64,000 nt of DNA from Vespa crabro. Its lineage: Eukaryota; Arthropoda; Insecta; Hymenoptera; Vespidae. The stretch spans positions 20,746,473-20,810,472 of the forward strand of contig NC_060956.1 of NCBI RefSeq assembly GCF_910589235.1, given 5' to 3'. The notes beneath the pieces are model-generated. The model was not told the DNA's origin. It searched no databases and saw only the letters and a list, made by a program, of their open reading frames with translations. Shown here one piece after another: positions 12,287-24,539 of this stretch. The translations under genes were made by a program, and so were the position numbers. Position 1 is the first letter of the stretch, and each line of letters opens with the position of its first letter.

Positions 12287-12729
12287 TCCATTACCTTTGA
12301 TCTTTGTTAAACGAATTGAATGTATCGCACGATTGTTATTTTTTCAAAGCAATATAAGTATTATTCGCAAAGACTTAATACATTGTAAAACTAAAATTAA
12401 AAATATTCAATTACGTGTTTTATACTGCTTTCTATCATTTCTATCCTCTACTAAGAAGAGGATCGATATTTGATTGAAATGTATCAAACATTAATATCGC
12501 TTTTCGAACTATATATAACAAGAACGTGAAAATCATTATGTTAATTAATATAATATATATATATATTATAGACAATATTCTTAATACGATCAATTAACGT
12601 TGTTTAATCAAGAGCAACATCGAATCGTATTTTTCAGATATTTTCTAATGTGTACGCAATATTATTGAAAAATAAATACAAAAAGAAATAAATTCAAAAA
12701 TAATGCGTTCATGATGCGTTAAGAATCAG

Positions 12730-13060
12730 TTATTATTTCATGCGTTATTTTGGCAATAACGTGGCAGACGGTTAATGGATGTTCAAGCGCCTTTCTAGTC
12801 AGAGGAAGTAGGTAACGTTCGCGCTATGGTTCCGGCGAATGTTGAAACCGTTGGTTGGAAATAGAGGGGTTGGATCTACAAGGACGTGGTTAGAGAAGCC
12901 ACATAGATTGATGCCTTTGTACTCCATGGATTAATAATTAATTATAGCTGGTAAGCTAACCAAGCCTAATTAGGGAAAGTACACGAAGGCAAGATATAAG
13001 CGAACTATGCTTTTATGCCCTATGTTCCCTAGGATCTATATCGTTGTCATTGTCATGGTC
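12730..13060. promoter_or_regulatory. Candidate enhancer with clustered homeodomain cores
   Basis: About 330 bp without microsatellites. It contains GGATTAATAATTAATTATAG around 12928-12947, which overlaps a GGATTA (Bicoid/Otx-type) core and several TAAT/ATTA cores, and a second CTAATTAGG near 12966. A 45-codon frame over 12815-12940 has no splice sites and is probably chance. Confidence 0.3.
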
Positions 13061-13678
13061 CGGGGAGGATGGTAGCGGGGAGGAGGAAGGGAAGAAGAAG
13101 GGAGTCAGAGGAGGAGGAGGAGGAGGAAGAGGAGATAGGAGAAATGCAGCAATTATATAGATGCCATCCATAACTTGTGTAAATGCCATCATGAAACGTT
13201 GAAGTAATATTGATAATCTGTCGAACGAGATGGCAACTATCGAAAACGAAACTATCCTGACGCTTTGACATACTACCTACCGAAGTTTATTTCCGTCCCG
13301 TAAGTTATAAAGACTAGATGGAAATGGTATTTCATCTTAAGTGGAAGTGTCCTTTAATGCCAACGTTACTTTCCCCTTCCTCGTTTCCTTACCCAACGGA
13401 TAAACGGATATCCCTTTTGACGTTACATATATAGTATGAAAGTACTGGATAAAAAGTAAATGAGAGAATAAAGATACGATCCTATGTAGGGAAAATGATT
13501 AACCTCATTTTATTACAAACTCAATATCGTTTCGAATAGAATTTCGAAAAGACATTCGAATTCGTGATACCTTTCTCTTTCTTTTTTCAAATTGGCCGAA
13601 CGAGGCTTAAGCTCCGTTATAACGCGATAAAAAAAAGATTACTAGGCATGAGATCTAGAAGTGGCTCGAGATGACGTG

Positions 13679-13680
<2 letters not shown>

Positions 13681-13722
<42 letters not shown>
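13681..13722. repeat. (CT)n microsatellite
   Basis: About 21 uninterrupted CT units. Confidence 0.97.
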
Positions 13723-13729
<7 letters not shown>

Positions 13730-14160
13730 TCTCTTAAGATTTCCGCATCCGGAAAAGAAATGACTACGACGTAGTAAAGACGACGTGCAATGGCACGTCC
13801 GAAGAAAGTCAAACCACGAAAGTAAATGTAAAGGAGAAGAGAAAGAAAAAGAGAGGAGGAAAAAAGGAAAGGGGAGAAGGGGGGAAAAAGGAAAAGCGGA
13901 ATGGGTGAGAAAGGCCGATCGTTTTCGGTAAAATAAATAAAGCTCTGTTACCGCCGTTGTTGCAGTTTTCACCGGCTTTGCCTTTTATTACTTTCTCCCT
14001 TTGATAGTTCGTGCTCGCGTTTAACGATCAACGTTCCTTTGCCCGGTTTTTTTTTCTCTCTCTTTTTCCATCCTTTTTTTCTTTCCCCCTTCCCCCCCCC
14101 TCCTTCCTCTTCCTTTTTTTCTCTTTTTCTTTCCTTCCCTCTTTATCTTTACGTTTTTTT

Positions 14161-14200
14161 TTCTTTTCTTTTCTTTTCTTTTCTTTTCTTTTCTTTTCTT
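14161..14200. repeat. (TTCTT)n pentanucleotide array
   Basis: Eight near-identical pentamers. Confidence 0.94.
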
Positions 14201-14499
14201 CTTTTAGTTTTCATTTCTCTCGGACTTTTTCTCGCGACAATCAATGAGACGAATGAAAATCGTAGAAAAATATTATTATAATAAGGAAGATTGTATGGAT
14301 AAAAAACGATCGATAAGAATGACAAAGAAAGAGGATGTTATCTCGATTCAATTCCTTTTCTCGCTAAATAATAAGATAAAGATTATGTTCAAATCGTAGA
14401 AATACAAACGGGGATGAAATAGTTATGTAAATCTATGAAATCGCGTCATTTGGCATTACACGTAAACGTACGAAATGGAAAAGTAAGAGAAAGAGAGAA

Positions 14500-14502
<3 letters not shown>

Positions 14503-14566
<64 letters not shown>
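14503..14566. repeat. (GA)n microsatellite
   Basis: About 32 GA units; a second short (GA)n then (GT)n follows near 14656-14681. Confidence 0.97.
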
Positions 14567-14571
<5 letters not shown>

Positions 14572-14799
14572 GGAGAAACAGACAGAAAAAGAGAAAAAAG
14601 AAGGAAGAAAGATTAAGAGGGAGAAAGAGAAGAAATAGAGAGAAATAGAGAGAAAGAGAGAGAGAGAGAGAGTGTGTGTGCACGTGCATGTACGTGCGTA
14701 TGAGTCAAAACGTAAATTCTCTAAGGACGTTTTATTGTTTCTCCTTTTCTTCCACGCTTTCCTCGGATCTCCTCTTCGTGTCTCACCCCTCTCTTACGC

Positions 14800-15075
14800 C
14801 TTTTCCTGGCTTTGAATGACGGTAGACGCGCCATTGATGGGTCACAGTATTTATAACCCGGTGAGCATGCGAGAGGGAACCAACGGGAAAGCTTTTGACT
14901 ACCTGCGCTTGCAACAGAGCTCCTATCGTCGAGGCCGTATTATTTTAGAAGTTCTCTCACCCTTTATAGCTCGCCTCGGCGAACAGAGAATCGCCCTTTA
15001 AGGCGAGTGGCAACTGGGAAAAGCGGCGTCATAAATCAAAGGTCTTTTCCCTGAAGCATGCGCCCTTATGAGAGA
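14800..15075. promoter_or_regulatory. Candidate regulatory island with a TCF-type site
   Basis: Mixed-complexity, GC-richer sequence. ATCAAAGG at 15035-15042 matches the TCF/Pangolin core, and CTCGCC at 14970-14975 pairs with GGCGAG at 15002-15007 as an inverted repeat. A 61-codon + frame from 14816 ends in this repeat and is not recognised. Confidence 0.25.
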
Positions 15076-15736
15076 AACTCGAAAGAGAGAAAGAAAGAAA
15101 GAATGAAAGAAAATAAGAAATAAAAAGAGAGGGAGAGAGAGAGAGAGAGAGAGAGAAAGGGAAAAGGAAACCACGATGACGAGAGCTCTAATATCTCCTT
15201 CGAAATTTTCGAATCCTTCTCAAAGACTAATTCCAAAATAATCTGATTTTCCCTTTAACTTGGAGAAATTACAAGTTGTTAGTATAACACTCTTTGTAAA
15301 ATAACTTTTCGAGAAACATCAGAGGCGTAACGAGAAGAAATTAATGAACGTTTTACGTAAAAACGAAAATAAAAAGAAAAAAAAAAAAAAAAGTGGAAAA
15401 AGAGAAAAAAAAGGAAAGAAAAGAAAGAAAGGAAAAAAATAAAAACAAACAAGCAAATAAACAAACAAAAAACAAGCTAAAGCTAAAGGACGAAATGAAA
15501 GAGAACATATTTTCTTTTTTTTTTTTATAACGCGTATCGTTCAATTCGATAGAATCAGATTAGTCTAGACTTTATACGTGTATTACGAAACATACATATA
15601 TATATATATATTTATTTGTTTATTTATTTATATAAAAAATGTATATGAAACGTACTATATACGAAGGTGTTCCCAGTAGGCGCTTATCAAAATGTTTTAT
15701 CGCTTCTTGCAAAGTAGAAGACGAAGTTATGAGAAA

Positions 15737-15739
<3 letters not shown>

Positions 15740-15771
<32 letters not shown>
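15740..15771. repeat. (GA)n microsatellite
   Basis: About 16 GA units. Confidence 0.96.
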
Positions 15772-15774
<3 letters not shown>

Positions 15775-15829
15775 AGATAGGCGGAGAATGGAGTTGTATA
15801 TATATATATTAGTATATATAAGTCGTTTC

Positions 15830-16135
15830 GTTCCGTTGAGAGTATAGCACGCGCGATGTCTCGATGGAGCGGAGATTCGTAGGAAAATCCGCGCGGCTTA
15901 ACGAGAAGCCACGACGGAAGTTGAGATCCCTCGGGCTTGAATCCTAAACCATTCCTCAGGAACATTTCTCGTGTATACGCGTCGAGTCTGTTTTCCCTTC
16001 ATCTACGATGCGTCTCCACGTCAATCGGCTTAATCCAACGTGTTAGTCCACGAGTCGCATCAAAATTTGAACCGTCCGACATATTTCCCGCTCGTATCAC
16101 TCGTTTTTGTTACGATTAGTCGTGTTCCTTTCGAC
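15830..16135. other. GC-richer non-repetitive island
   Basis: About 300 bp of complex sequence between a (GA)n tract and AT-rich DNA. Both strands have frames of 60-90 codons, but the - strand one owes its length to the adjacent repeat. No motif assigned. Confidence 0.18.
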
Positions 16136-16289
16136 TAACATAACATAACGTTTGCAAATCACTAAGCATGGGACGAAATTTCGTTCGCTTAATCTTTAAA
16201 TTTTCTATCCTATTTGTCTTTCGAAGTTCTATCAACGTGAGTTACGATAATTTAAACGAACGATAGACTTGTCTTTCCTCTTTTTACAT

Positions 16290-16296
<7 letters not shown>

Positions 16297-16336
<40 letters not shown>
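16297..16336. repeat. (TA)n microsatellite
   Basis: About 20 TA units. Confidence 0.97.
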
Positions 16337-16339
<3 letters not shown>

Positions 16340-16534
16340 CTAAACAAAAGATTATATATGTGTATATATAAAGAAATAATAAGATACGATAAAATGTAAC
16401 AGTATCTCGATAGTAAGTTATACGCGAATTTCTCATTTACTTTTGTACGGCGATCGAAAGAGGGAAAGAATTGGACCGAACAAAAATATCGCGTCGAAGT
16501 GGAAAGAGAGAAGGTGAGCGGCAAGTGAGCTGTC

Positions 16535-16552
16535 GCGACTAAAATTAGTCGC
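16535..16552. promoter_or_regulatory. 18-bp inverted repeat containing a MEF2-type core
   Basis: GCGACTAA and TTAGTCGC are perfect inverted arms separated by AA. The centre, CTAAAATTAG at 16539-16548, fits the MEF2 consensus CTA(A/T)4TAG exactly. Confidence 0.3.
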
Positions 16553-16937
16553 TTCGCTCGTTCGAGAGAGTCTCTTCGTCTCTTCGGCTACTGAGAAAGC
16601 AAGCGTCGCCTTGTCTAGCCCCTAAGTCGTGATGGTGTCGTGCCAACGTAACAAATTTTCCATTCGAATTGCGCCTACAGCGCGCATTTCTCCTTCTCTA
16701 AAAAAAGCACGTCGGCCATTCTTATACCATACAAAAGGTGACTGTTATGTTGCTCGATACGATCCTTCTTTTTTTTTTTTTTTGTTCTTTTTATTGGGGA
16801 CATATTCCAGAAATGGATGGAAAAATATCTACACGAAGGTCCAAGAGTCGTTGAAAGAAAGAAAAAGGGGAAAGGACGAGGCAAGGGAGAACGAAAGGAC
16901 AACGTGGACCTAAAGAAAGAGACGGAAGGAATAGAAT

Positions 16938-16971
<34 letters not shown>

Positions 16972-17390
16972 TGGAAACGAGAGAAGGAGACTCCATTCAG
17001 GCAGCAGAAGCATTAACTCGGCAAGGCAGCCACCCAAAAGAAGACCATTAACTACATCTACTGGATGGAAGAAAAACAGAAGGGCGCCTCTTACTGTCTC
17101 GCCCTTTCTTTCTCTCTTTTTTCTCTCTGTCTCTCTCTCTTTCTCTCTATCTATCTATTTCTATCTCTTGCTTTCTCGTGTATGTAACTCTCTTGCTCCC
17201 TTTGTCCACTACATGCTGTTTCCATTACAAGACTAATAGTTCTTCTTGACATTCGTAAAGGTATGTCCATCGTTTAGACTGGTATTATCTACTTACCAAG
17301 ACGATCCTCCATCGATACATTCTACCAAAGCACAAATTTGGCATTGCATTCTGAAAGTCCTACTAATCTTCCGCACCCTTTCCATCTTTC

Positions 17391-17437
17391 TCTCTCTCTC
17401 TCTCTCTCTCTCATACACACACACACGCATACACACA
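17391..17437. repeat. (TC)n then (CA)n microsatellite
   Basis: TC units followed by CA units with one CGCA change. Confidence 0.93.
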
Positions 17438-17723
17438 GACTTTATTTCTCCCATACACATTTTATTTCTCTCACTCTTTCTCTTTGTCCGAATTACTACG
17501 AAGGAATATCGTATATCGCTCGTAATCACCACGTTGATTTATGACGGTGAACGTCGTTCTTTTCTCCTTGCGATAGCTACTTGCCACCTTTGAAACGATC
17601 TCTCTTTTATGGAAGCTATTCCACGTAGCTTTCCCTACTTCTCGAGAGGTGGGAGAAAATTTTCCCGTGGAAAAAGTTTCCACGAAAAATAAAAATAAAA
17701 GGAAAGGGCGCAAAAAGGAAGGA

Positions 17724-17777
17724 GGAGAAGAAGAAGAAGAAGAAGAAGAAGAAGAAGAAGAAGAAGAAGAAGAAGAA
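17724..17777. repeat. (GAA)n microsatellite
   Basis: About 17 GAA units inside a longer purine tract (to about 17815). Confidence 0.96.
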
Positions 17778-18280
17778 AAGAAAAAAAAAGAAAAAAAAGA
17801 AAAAAAGAACAAAGATACGATACCTGCACGCGCGATACGATAAGTTTTTTCTCTGTGTCATTTTATCTTTCTTCTTCATGAGAATAAAGAATAACGAAAA
17901 AAAAAAAAAGAAAAAAGAAAAAAAGAAAAAAAAAGAAAGAGAAAAGGAAAAAGGAAAAAAAAGAAAGAAAATAAAAAGGACGACGAGGCGTCGAATGATA
18001 AAACAAAAAAGAAATCGGTATGAAAACTCATTTTGCAAAAGAAAAAGAAAAGGATAAAGAAAAAGGGAAAAGATGGAAGGGGAGAGAGCAAGAGTGAGAG
18101 AGAGGGAGAGAGAGAGAGAGAGAGAGAGAAAATAAAAGATAAAAAGAAAAAGAAAAATTCTTGCTAAAGCAACGTTCCGTAACGGGATCGAGTCTCTTCA
18201 TCTCTTTCGAGTTCTCGTTCTGTCGTTTCATCGCGACTTCATTTAAAGCCCGGCCAGGAGGCGAAAAAAAAAGAAACAGA

Positions 18281-18316
18281 AAGAGAGAGAGAGAGCGAGA
18301 GAGAGAGAGAGAGAGA
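18281..18316. repeat. (GA)n microsatellite
   Basis: GA units with one GC interruption. Confidence 0.94.
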
Positions 18317-18319
18317 AGC

Positions 18320-18445
18320 AAAGAGTGCCTGCCGGGAGAACCGAGAAAGCAAATTAAGCGTAATGCCCGGGCAGAGGCGCCAGCGTCGGGACGCCTTTCT
18401 AACGGTCGGCAGCCGCATTTTGCGCGTGGGACCGAAATGTCCGCT
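18320..18445. other. GC-rich patch after a GA tract
   Basis: One of the most GC-rich stretches of the window (GCCCGGGCAGAGGCGCCAGCG core). It has an open + frame but no splice sites or recognisable domain. Confidence 0.15.
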
Positions 18446-19057
18446 TAGAGTAAGAGAGATAACGAATGCTGGAAAGAGGGAAAGAGAAAGAGGCGAAATT
18501 GAAGAGGATGGGTGGTGAGGAGGCGGGGGTGGGGCGAGGGATGGCGGGGAAACGAGAAAAGAGAAGAAAAAGAATGAAACAGAGATAGAGATAGACGCAC
18601 GAAGAGTAGCAGCACGAAAGGAAGAAAAATTCTATGAAAAGGGAAGGGGCAACGTAACAAGAAATATAATAAACGTTAATATTCGCTTATTCTTTCCCGC
18701 TTTTCCTCTCATCGTACCACTGCAAAACTCACAAACAAGTCACAAGTCGTGCACGCGCGGTCTGTCCCGTAACAGTACCTACTTACGAATACGCTTTTCA
18801 ACGCTAGCTTCAATTTTGTTAAGTGGATGCGATTATGAAATAGAAAAAGGAAAAGGAATGGAGAGAAGGTAAAAAAGAAAAAAGGAAAAAAAAAGGAAAG
18901 GAAAAAAGGAGCAATGAAAATAATGATGCTAAAACGAGATTAGTTCATTTCAGAACATATAAACCGTCCTAAGATCATTTTTTCTTTTTATTTCTCAGAT
19001 ATATTCTGTAATAACAACAATAATAATAATTTTGTAATAAAAAACAAAAAAAAAGAA

Positions 19058-19075
19058 ATAATAATAATAATAATA

Positions 19076-19107
<32 letters not shown>

Positions 19108-19130
19108 TATATTATTATTATTATTATTAT
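19058..19130. repeat. (ATA)n-(TAT)n-(TA)n-(TTA)n compound, self-complementary
   Basis: AAT triplets turn into ATT triplets at about 19077, giving a perfect inverted repeat, followed by (TA)n and further ATT triplets. Confidence 0.95.
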
Positions 19131-19699
19131 TACGGTATATTTGTTTTTGCATTTATTTTTCTTATCTCTTTTCGTTCTTCCTTATTTTATCGTAAAGATA
19201 AAGAAAAAAAAAGGAAAAAAAAAGAAAAAGATTAACAAACGTAAGAGAATAAAAAGGTCGTCTCTTTAAGACGACAAAAGTAGAACGCGTCAAGATGGAG
19301 AAGATGTTAAATCGACGTGAGCATGATTTATATCTCGTTCTCCTTAGGACATGTTTGGAAAAGCTGTAGAGGAATGTGAACGTTGTAAGTCCTGACTATA
19401 TCCTGTTCATTTCAAATTGAAATAATGTAAGTCCGACTTAATCCCTTCTACTTCGTTCTCCTTCGTCGTCCACTTTGATACGATACATATACCATCATTC
19501 TCTTCAAGAAATATACTTCGAAAGTAACTATCGAATTTTCCTTTATAACATATTTCATCGATATCTCGTCGAGGATAAAGTCATTTCGATCGATCTTACG
19601 ATTACCCGAAAAGTTATGAGACGTTTCTACATGTATATCATGTATGTACACATGTAACACATGTATGTATGTATGTATGTATGTATGTTGTTATGTATG

Positions 19700-19925
19700 T
19701 ACATACATACGTATACGAGCTGTACCACACTTCGGTACTAATCACCACAGCTGCGTTCCGCTAAACGCGTTTCGCCTTGAATTATCGCAACCGCGGAGCA
19801 TTAACTCGGCAGTCGCATTTAATCCGCGAACCGGTGCACTTCTCTCGAATAAAAGAAAGATATCTGTGTGAGCCGTTTAATGGATCGACGCGTAATTCAC
19901 CCTTTTATACGGAGTAAAGCGAATT
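19700..19925. other. GC-richer non-repetitive island
   Basis: Complex sequence after a (TATG)n run, with CCGCGGAGC and GCGAACCGG stretches. No coding signal; a candidate conserved non-coding element. Confidence 0.18.
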
Positions 19926-20399
19926 TTCCTGAGTTTGCTATTTTCTTTTTATTCTTTATTTTTGTCTTTATATATATATATATATAAATTTATGTATGTA
20001 CCCATGGAAAACTTTCGCGCGTGGATATGAAAGCTAACGAGTTATAACTATAAAGGTTGCCGTCGAATGTCATTTAAACTTACCGTCACCTATTTCTAAA
20101 GCGAACGAACTTTCATAAACAAGATGGAAGTTAAATGGAATTATTGATTTCTATTCGATCTAACTTGAAAGTTTCGCGCGCGCGTTAATAAGCTTTAGAT
20201 CGTTTCTAAGCTGTTGACGATCGAATTAAACTATATCTTTTCTCTCTCTCTCTCTCTCCCTCTCTGTATCTACGTTACGTGTGATAAATCAATAATCAAT
20301 ATTTACCTATACCTAATCTATTTCTTTGAAATCACATTAACAAGGCTTAACTTAACTACTCATCGTTATATATCCTATAACTATACATTAATCTTTTCC

Positions 20400-20650
20400 A
20401 TTAACCTTGAACGAAAGCCTCCATCGTTTCAAAATTATGCGGTCTCCCCGAAGGAAGTATAGACCCATAATAACGTCGCAAACCTTCGAATTCCCTAAGC
20501 CGTTGGGTAAAGGTTACGCAATTTCCCTCTTGCAAGGAGGGCCAAACGTTGGACGGTTAAACCAATTTACTACCCTTAACTTCATCCGAAGCATATAACG
20601 GACTTCTCTTGTGGCGAAAGTCTCTCTTGTTACCACCTTGTTTCGTGGTA
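20400..20650. other. Non-repetitive island with a short open frame
   Basis: A + frame of about 63 codons ends at 20598 (it includes F-E-F-P-K-P-L-G-K-G-Y-A and L-L-Q-G-G-P-N-V-G). There is no clear start, splice site or recognisable family, so it is probably non-coding. Confidence 0.15.
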
Positions 20651-20820
20651 TGATAGAGAAATTTTAAAGGACACGGATAAATATGGACCCTTTAGGATGA
20701 AAAAGGAAAGAGAGAGAGGGAGAAATCGTAGTTTCGTTTGTTCATCCTCTTTAAGTGATTTCACATGCTCGCATTTTACGAGTCGCGAGGAAAGGAAAAA
20801 AAAAAAAAAAAGAGAAAAAG

Positions 20821-20905
20821 GAAAATGAAGAAAATGAAGAAGAGAAAGAACAAGAAGAAGAAAACGAAGAGGAAGACGAAGACGACGACGAAGACGAAAA
20901 CGACA
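20821..20905 (+). repeat. Degenerate GAA/GAC array
   Basis: Triplet period kept; the + strand frame reads Glu/Asn/Lys and then Asp/Glu. Embedded in a 67-codon frame ending at 20958. Confidence 0.85.
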
Positions 20906-21638
20906 GGGAGAGAAGGAAGAGAGGTCAATGGAGGACCGTAGAAGCAGAGAGTTTCTAATTTGGTGCCTTGGCAAAAATCGACACTCCGTCTAGACTCTCA
21001 GCTTAATAGGCACTTACACGCAAATACACATATACAGACACACACACACACACATATATATATATGTAGGTTGTATCTCGATCTTTATCACATCTCGATT
21101 TATAAATACATAAACACATTTGCCAATATTTGTATTATTGTCAACTTTTTATATTGCCAATATAAAATTAAAAAAATCTTTCGTACTCGTATGACAATTG
21201 TCTCAACTTTGTATATACATATGTACGTTCTTTTAACTTTTATATTATATTATGCATCAATGAATGGATCTATGAAATATAAATCAATGCCGATTCGATG
21301 AATTAGATATATTTTTGTTTCACCTGTCGTCGTGTCGAGTAACTTTTTCTTCTTTTCTGTTTTTTTTTTTTTTTTCTTTTTTATTTTTCAAAAGGAATAC
21401 GTATCAAACAAAGATTATTCCTTTAGTTATCGAATAGAATTCGTATAAGCTCTATGTAATTTCTATATATATATAGTTATGTCGTATAGCAAAAGGGAAA
21501 ATTTAAAGAAAGACGAGGGATGATAAAAGTAAAAAGAGATAAAAATATGAATTAAAAGGAAAGACAAAGAAAAAGAAAAAGAGAGAGAGAGAGAGAGAAA
21601 GTTTCTATTTATGTATTGCATCTCAATTTGAACTCTAT

Positions 21639-21640
<2 letters not shown>

Positions 21641-21674
<34 letters not shown>
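21641..21674. repeat. (CT)n microsatellite opposite a (GA)n tract
   Basis: About 17 CT units; a (GA)n of about 9 units lies 45 bp upstream and could pair with it. Confidence 0.95.
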
Positions 21675-21682
<8 letters not shown>

Positions 21683-22071
21683 TTTCCTTTCACGGCTCGT
21701 TACTTCTTTAGGGCCAAACATCGCAGCTTTTCAAGCTCTTTGACCGTAAGATCCCATGTTAGTAAAGGAAAGCGATCTATAAGAATTTTCGATGATTCTC
21801 ACTCTGACCAATCGGCCAATCGGCAAGCTCACTCCCTTTTCCCATCTGCGATAGGTATCCCTAAGGGTTCTACGAATCCCTTCGCTGATTCGAATCTCTC
21901 GGAATACGCGAAAGATCCGGTTGGTCCGCGTTACTAGAAGGAAGGTCGCTTTCGACCGTAGTTTCGGTAAAAGCTTGACAAGCTTTCAACGAAATATGTC
22001 CGAGAGTAACACCCAAAGTCGATGGCTGAACTCCCAGATCGATTCAGTTTACTCTTCGATGGTATTCAGTA

Positions 22072-22114
<43 letters not shown>
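22072..22114. repeat. (TA)n microsatellite
   Basis: About 21 TA units. Confidence 0.97.
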
Positions 22115-22115
<1 letters not shown>

Positions 22116-22520
22116 CGTATCGAATGCGGCGACACTGTTATAAGCTTTGCTTTCGTGATATTCGATAAACACCATCAAAGGAAAACCTCCCGTCGGACAT
22201 TCGATGAGCTTTCGACTCTGTTCATCGTTTCTCTCCTTTAAAATCCACTATCGATCGGATAAACCACCTATCGCTCGTTGCATTTCCTTCATTTTTTTTC
22301 TACCCCCACCTTTTCAACTCCGACCTCCCGACAGCCCGCCCGTCCGCTCGTCTCCCTCTCTCTACGATCGTATCTATTTCTCCTATACCGTTAGAACGTC
22401 ATCCACCGTGAAAGCAAATATAATAACTTTGGCGAACCATCGAAAGCTACAACTTCACTCGAAGAGTTTCCGTTTGCTACGAGTGCGTACTTACATACTA
22501 TAAAATTTACCAAGCACATT

Positions 22521-22531
22521 TATATACATAT

Positions 22532-22571
<40 letters not shown>
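22521..22571. repeat. (TATACA)n then (TA)n
   Basis: Hexamer-like units passing into TA units. Confidence 0.93.
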
Positions 22572-22575
<4 letters not shown>

Positions 22576-23008
22576 TTATTTATCTATATATCTATTCGTC
22601 TTTCCATCTACTTATATATTACGTGTATTAAACCATCCTTAAACGATGCTTTTGATCAACTAAACTTGACTATACTACGCTTGAGAATCATCTTCAACGG
22701 TGAAAATCATTTATGCTAGGAAAGGCGTAAGAGGCTTTCGATTATATCTCGCTCGATGCGCTACTAGTGGTTGCGACATTCGGATTAGCCGGCAACTTCG
22801 AAGCTTAAAGGGAGAATCTCGATCTTAAGAATAGGTTTTACGTTGATCCTAGGTGAATATTCTGATCTAACTTCAAGAACCATGTCATAACTTTATCAAT
22901 GATTAAAGGAAAAAGTAAGATGAGAGTAAGAGAGTAATCGGTTACAACGATGAGATGTAAAAAGGACGAAAAAAAGAACAACAGAGAGATAGATAGAAAG
23001 AGATAGAT

Positions 23009-23013
<5 letters not shown>

Positions 23014-23041
<28 letters not shown>
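23014..23041. repeat. (GA)n microsatellite
   Basis: About 14 GA units, preceded by GATA units. Confidence 0.95.
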
Positions 23042-23045
<4 letters not shown>

Positions 23046-23712
23046 AAGAGAAGAAAAAAAAAAGCAAACACTTGATCTCCTTGAAATTTACAAAACACAT
23101 TTCTACGTGACTACTCTTCGCTGGTGGCTTAGATAAAAAAAAAAGTAAAAGTCGATAACTAAAGCGAGATAGAACGAATCTCTCAGGTCGAAGTATTTTA
23201 TAGGTCACTTTTTAAAGAGAAAAGCAAGCCAAGAAAGATTCGAGTTTTTTTTCTCTCTTTTTTTTTTTTTTTTTTTTTTTTAAGACAAGAGCACGTTCTT
23301 GATTTTACGGAAATCTTCGTGACTTAACCGAACGGGAGTGAGTAGCAAGTTTTACGAGAACCGAAAGGGGGAAAAGATACGTACCTTTTTTAAGAAGGGG
23401 TTAAAGGAGTCTATCTACTTAAATTGGAACCGATTCCATGAGGTCAGCGATGGCCAAGACTTCTCTATTTATCGTCTAACTTACTCACGCTATTTCTCGT
23501 CCTTCTCGTCGTTCTCGTCCTTCTCTACTACGGTAACATCCAACCTCCGAGAAAGTCGACCGGTTTAACGGAGCATGCCGAAGGAGAAGCTTAATCGTAA
23601 ATACCCTAGTGAGCCAAAGGAGCCGGATATAATTTCAGACGTGAATCCTCGTATCCGTGCTGTCACGTCTTTTGGTATTCCCTTTCCCCCCCTCCCTCCT
23701 CTTCCTCTCTCT

Positions 23713-23743
<31 letters not shown>

Positions 23744-24158
23744 ATTCTCTTACTCTATTACTCTCATGAGAGGAAGAATAGTCCTTCTTCGTGAAATGTC
23801 TTACACTGAAGGTGTACTTTGCTTACCTCTTTGTCCTATCTCTCTGTTACATGATATTCCTTAACGGACTACTACTATTTCAATATACATATATATACAT
23901 ATATATATATCGAGAAATATAATCGTAGAAAGATAATAATCGATGACAAGATAAAAAAAAAAAAGAATCATTCGCCTTGTCTATTTTTATTTTCCACCAT
24001 TTTTCATTTTCTCCCTTGTTCCTTTTCCTCCGTGATATCACTATTATTTCTCTCACAATCAGTTCGATGCTAAATAAGGAATATAATTGACTACGACGAT
24101 TGGATAAAGAGGGAGAGAAGATGAAACAATGACGGGATCGTTAAGAGTAATATCTTGC

Positions 24159-24514
24159 AATTAAATGTTACCTTTCTTCGTCATAATAATTTAACGAGAA
24201 AGTTATATTTAGATCCATGTAGATCTTTATTTCGGTTTATTGTATATCTTGATATTTTAATTTCATTAAAATCGTCGTAACGCGTTTAATCGTTTCAACC
24301 TACATAATACTACATGTATATCGAAAGTCGAGAAAATTATCTTTAACAAATGATTTTAATTAGATGTTACGATTAATGAATTAAAACGATATTAATCCAT
24401 ATAGATCGTTATTTCGATATACTATAAATTTTGATATTTTAATTTCATTAAAATCGTCGTAACGCGTTTAATCGTTTCGACATACATAATACATGTATAT
24501 CGAAAGTCGAGAAA
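24159..24514. repeat. Imperfect tandem duplication, unit about 180-200 bp
   Basis: A block at about 24213-24335 is repeated at about 24394-24514. Both copies share GATATTTTAATTTCATTAAA, ATCGTCGTAACGCGTTTAAT and ATCGAAAGTCGAGAAA, offset by about 180 bp. Weaker similarity (AATTAAATGTTAC and AATTAGATGTTAC) extends upstream to 24159 and 24358. Confidence 0.85.
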
Positions 24515-24539
24515 GAGTTGAAAAAAGAAAAAATATCGT

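Noticed and set aside
12815..12940. 45-codon frame with W-F-R-R, considered as an Ig strand C
   Set aside because: No cysteine at the right distance and no splice donor; lies in a homeodomain-rich regulatory island.
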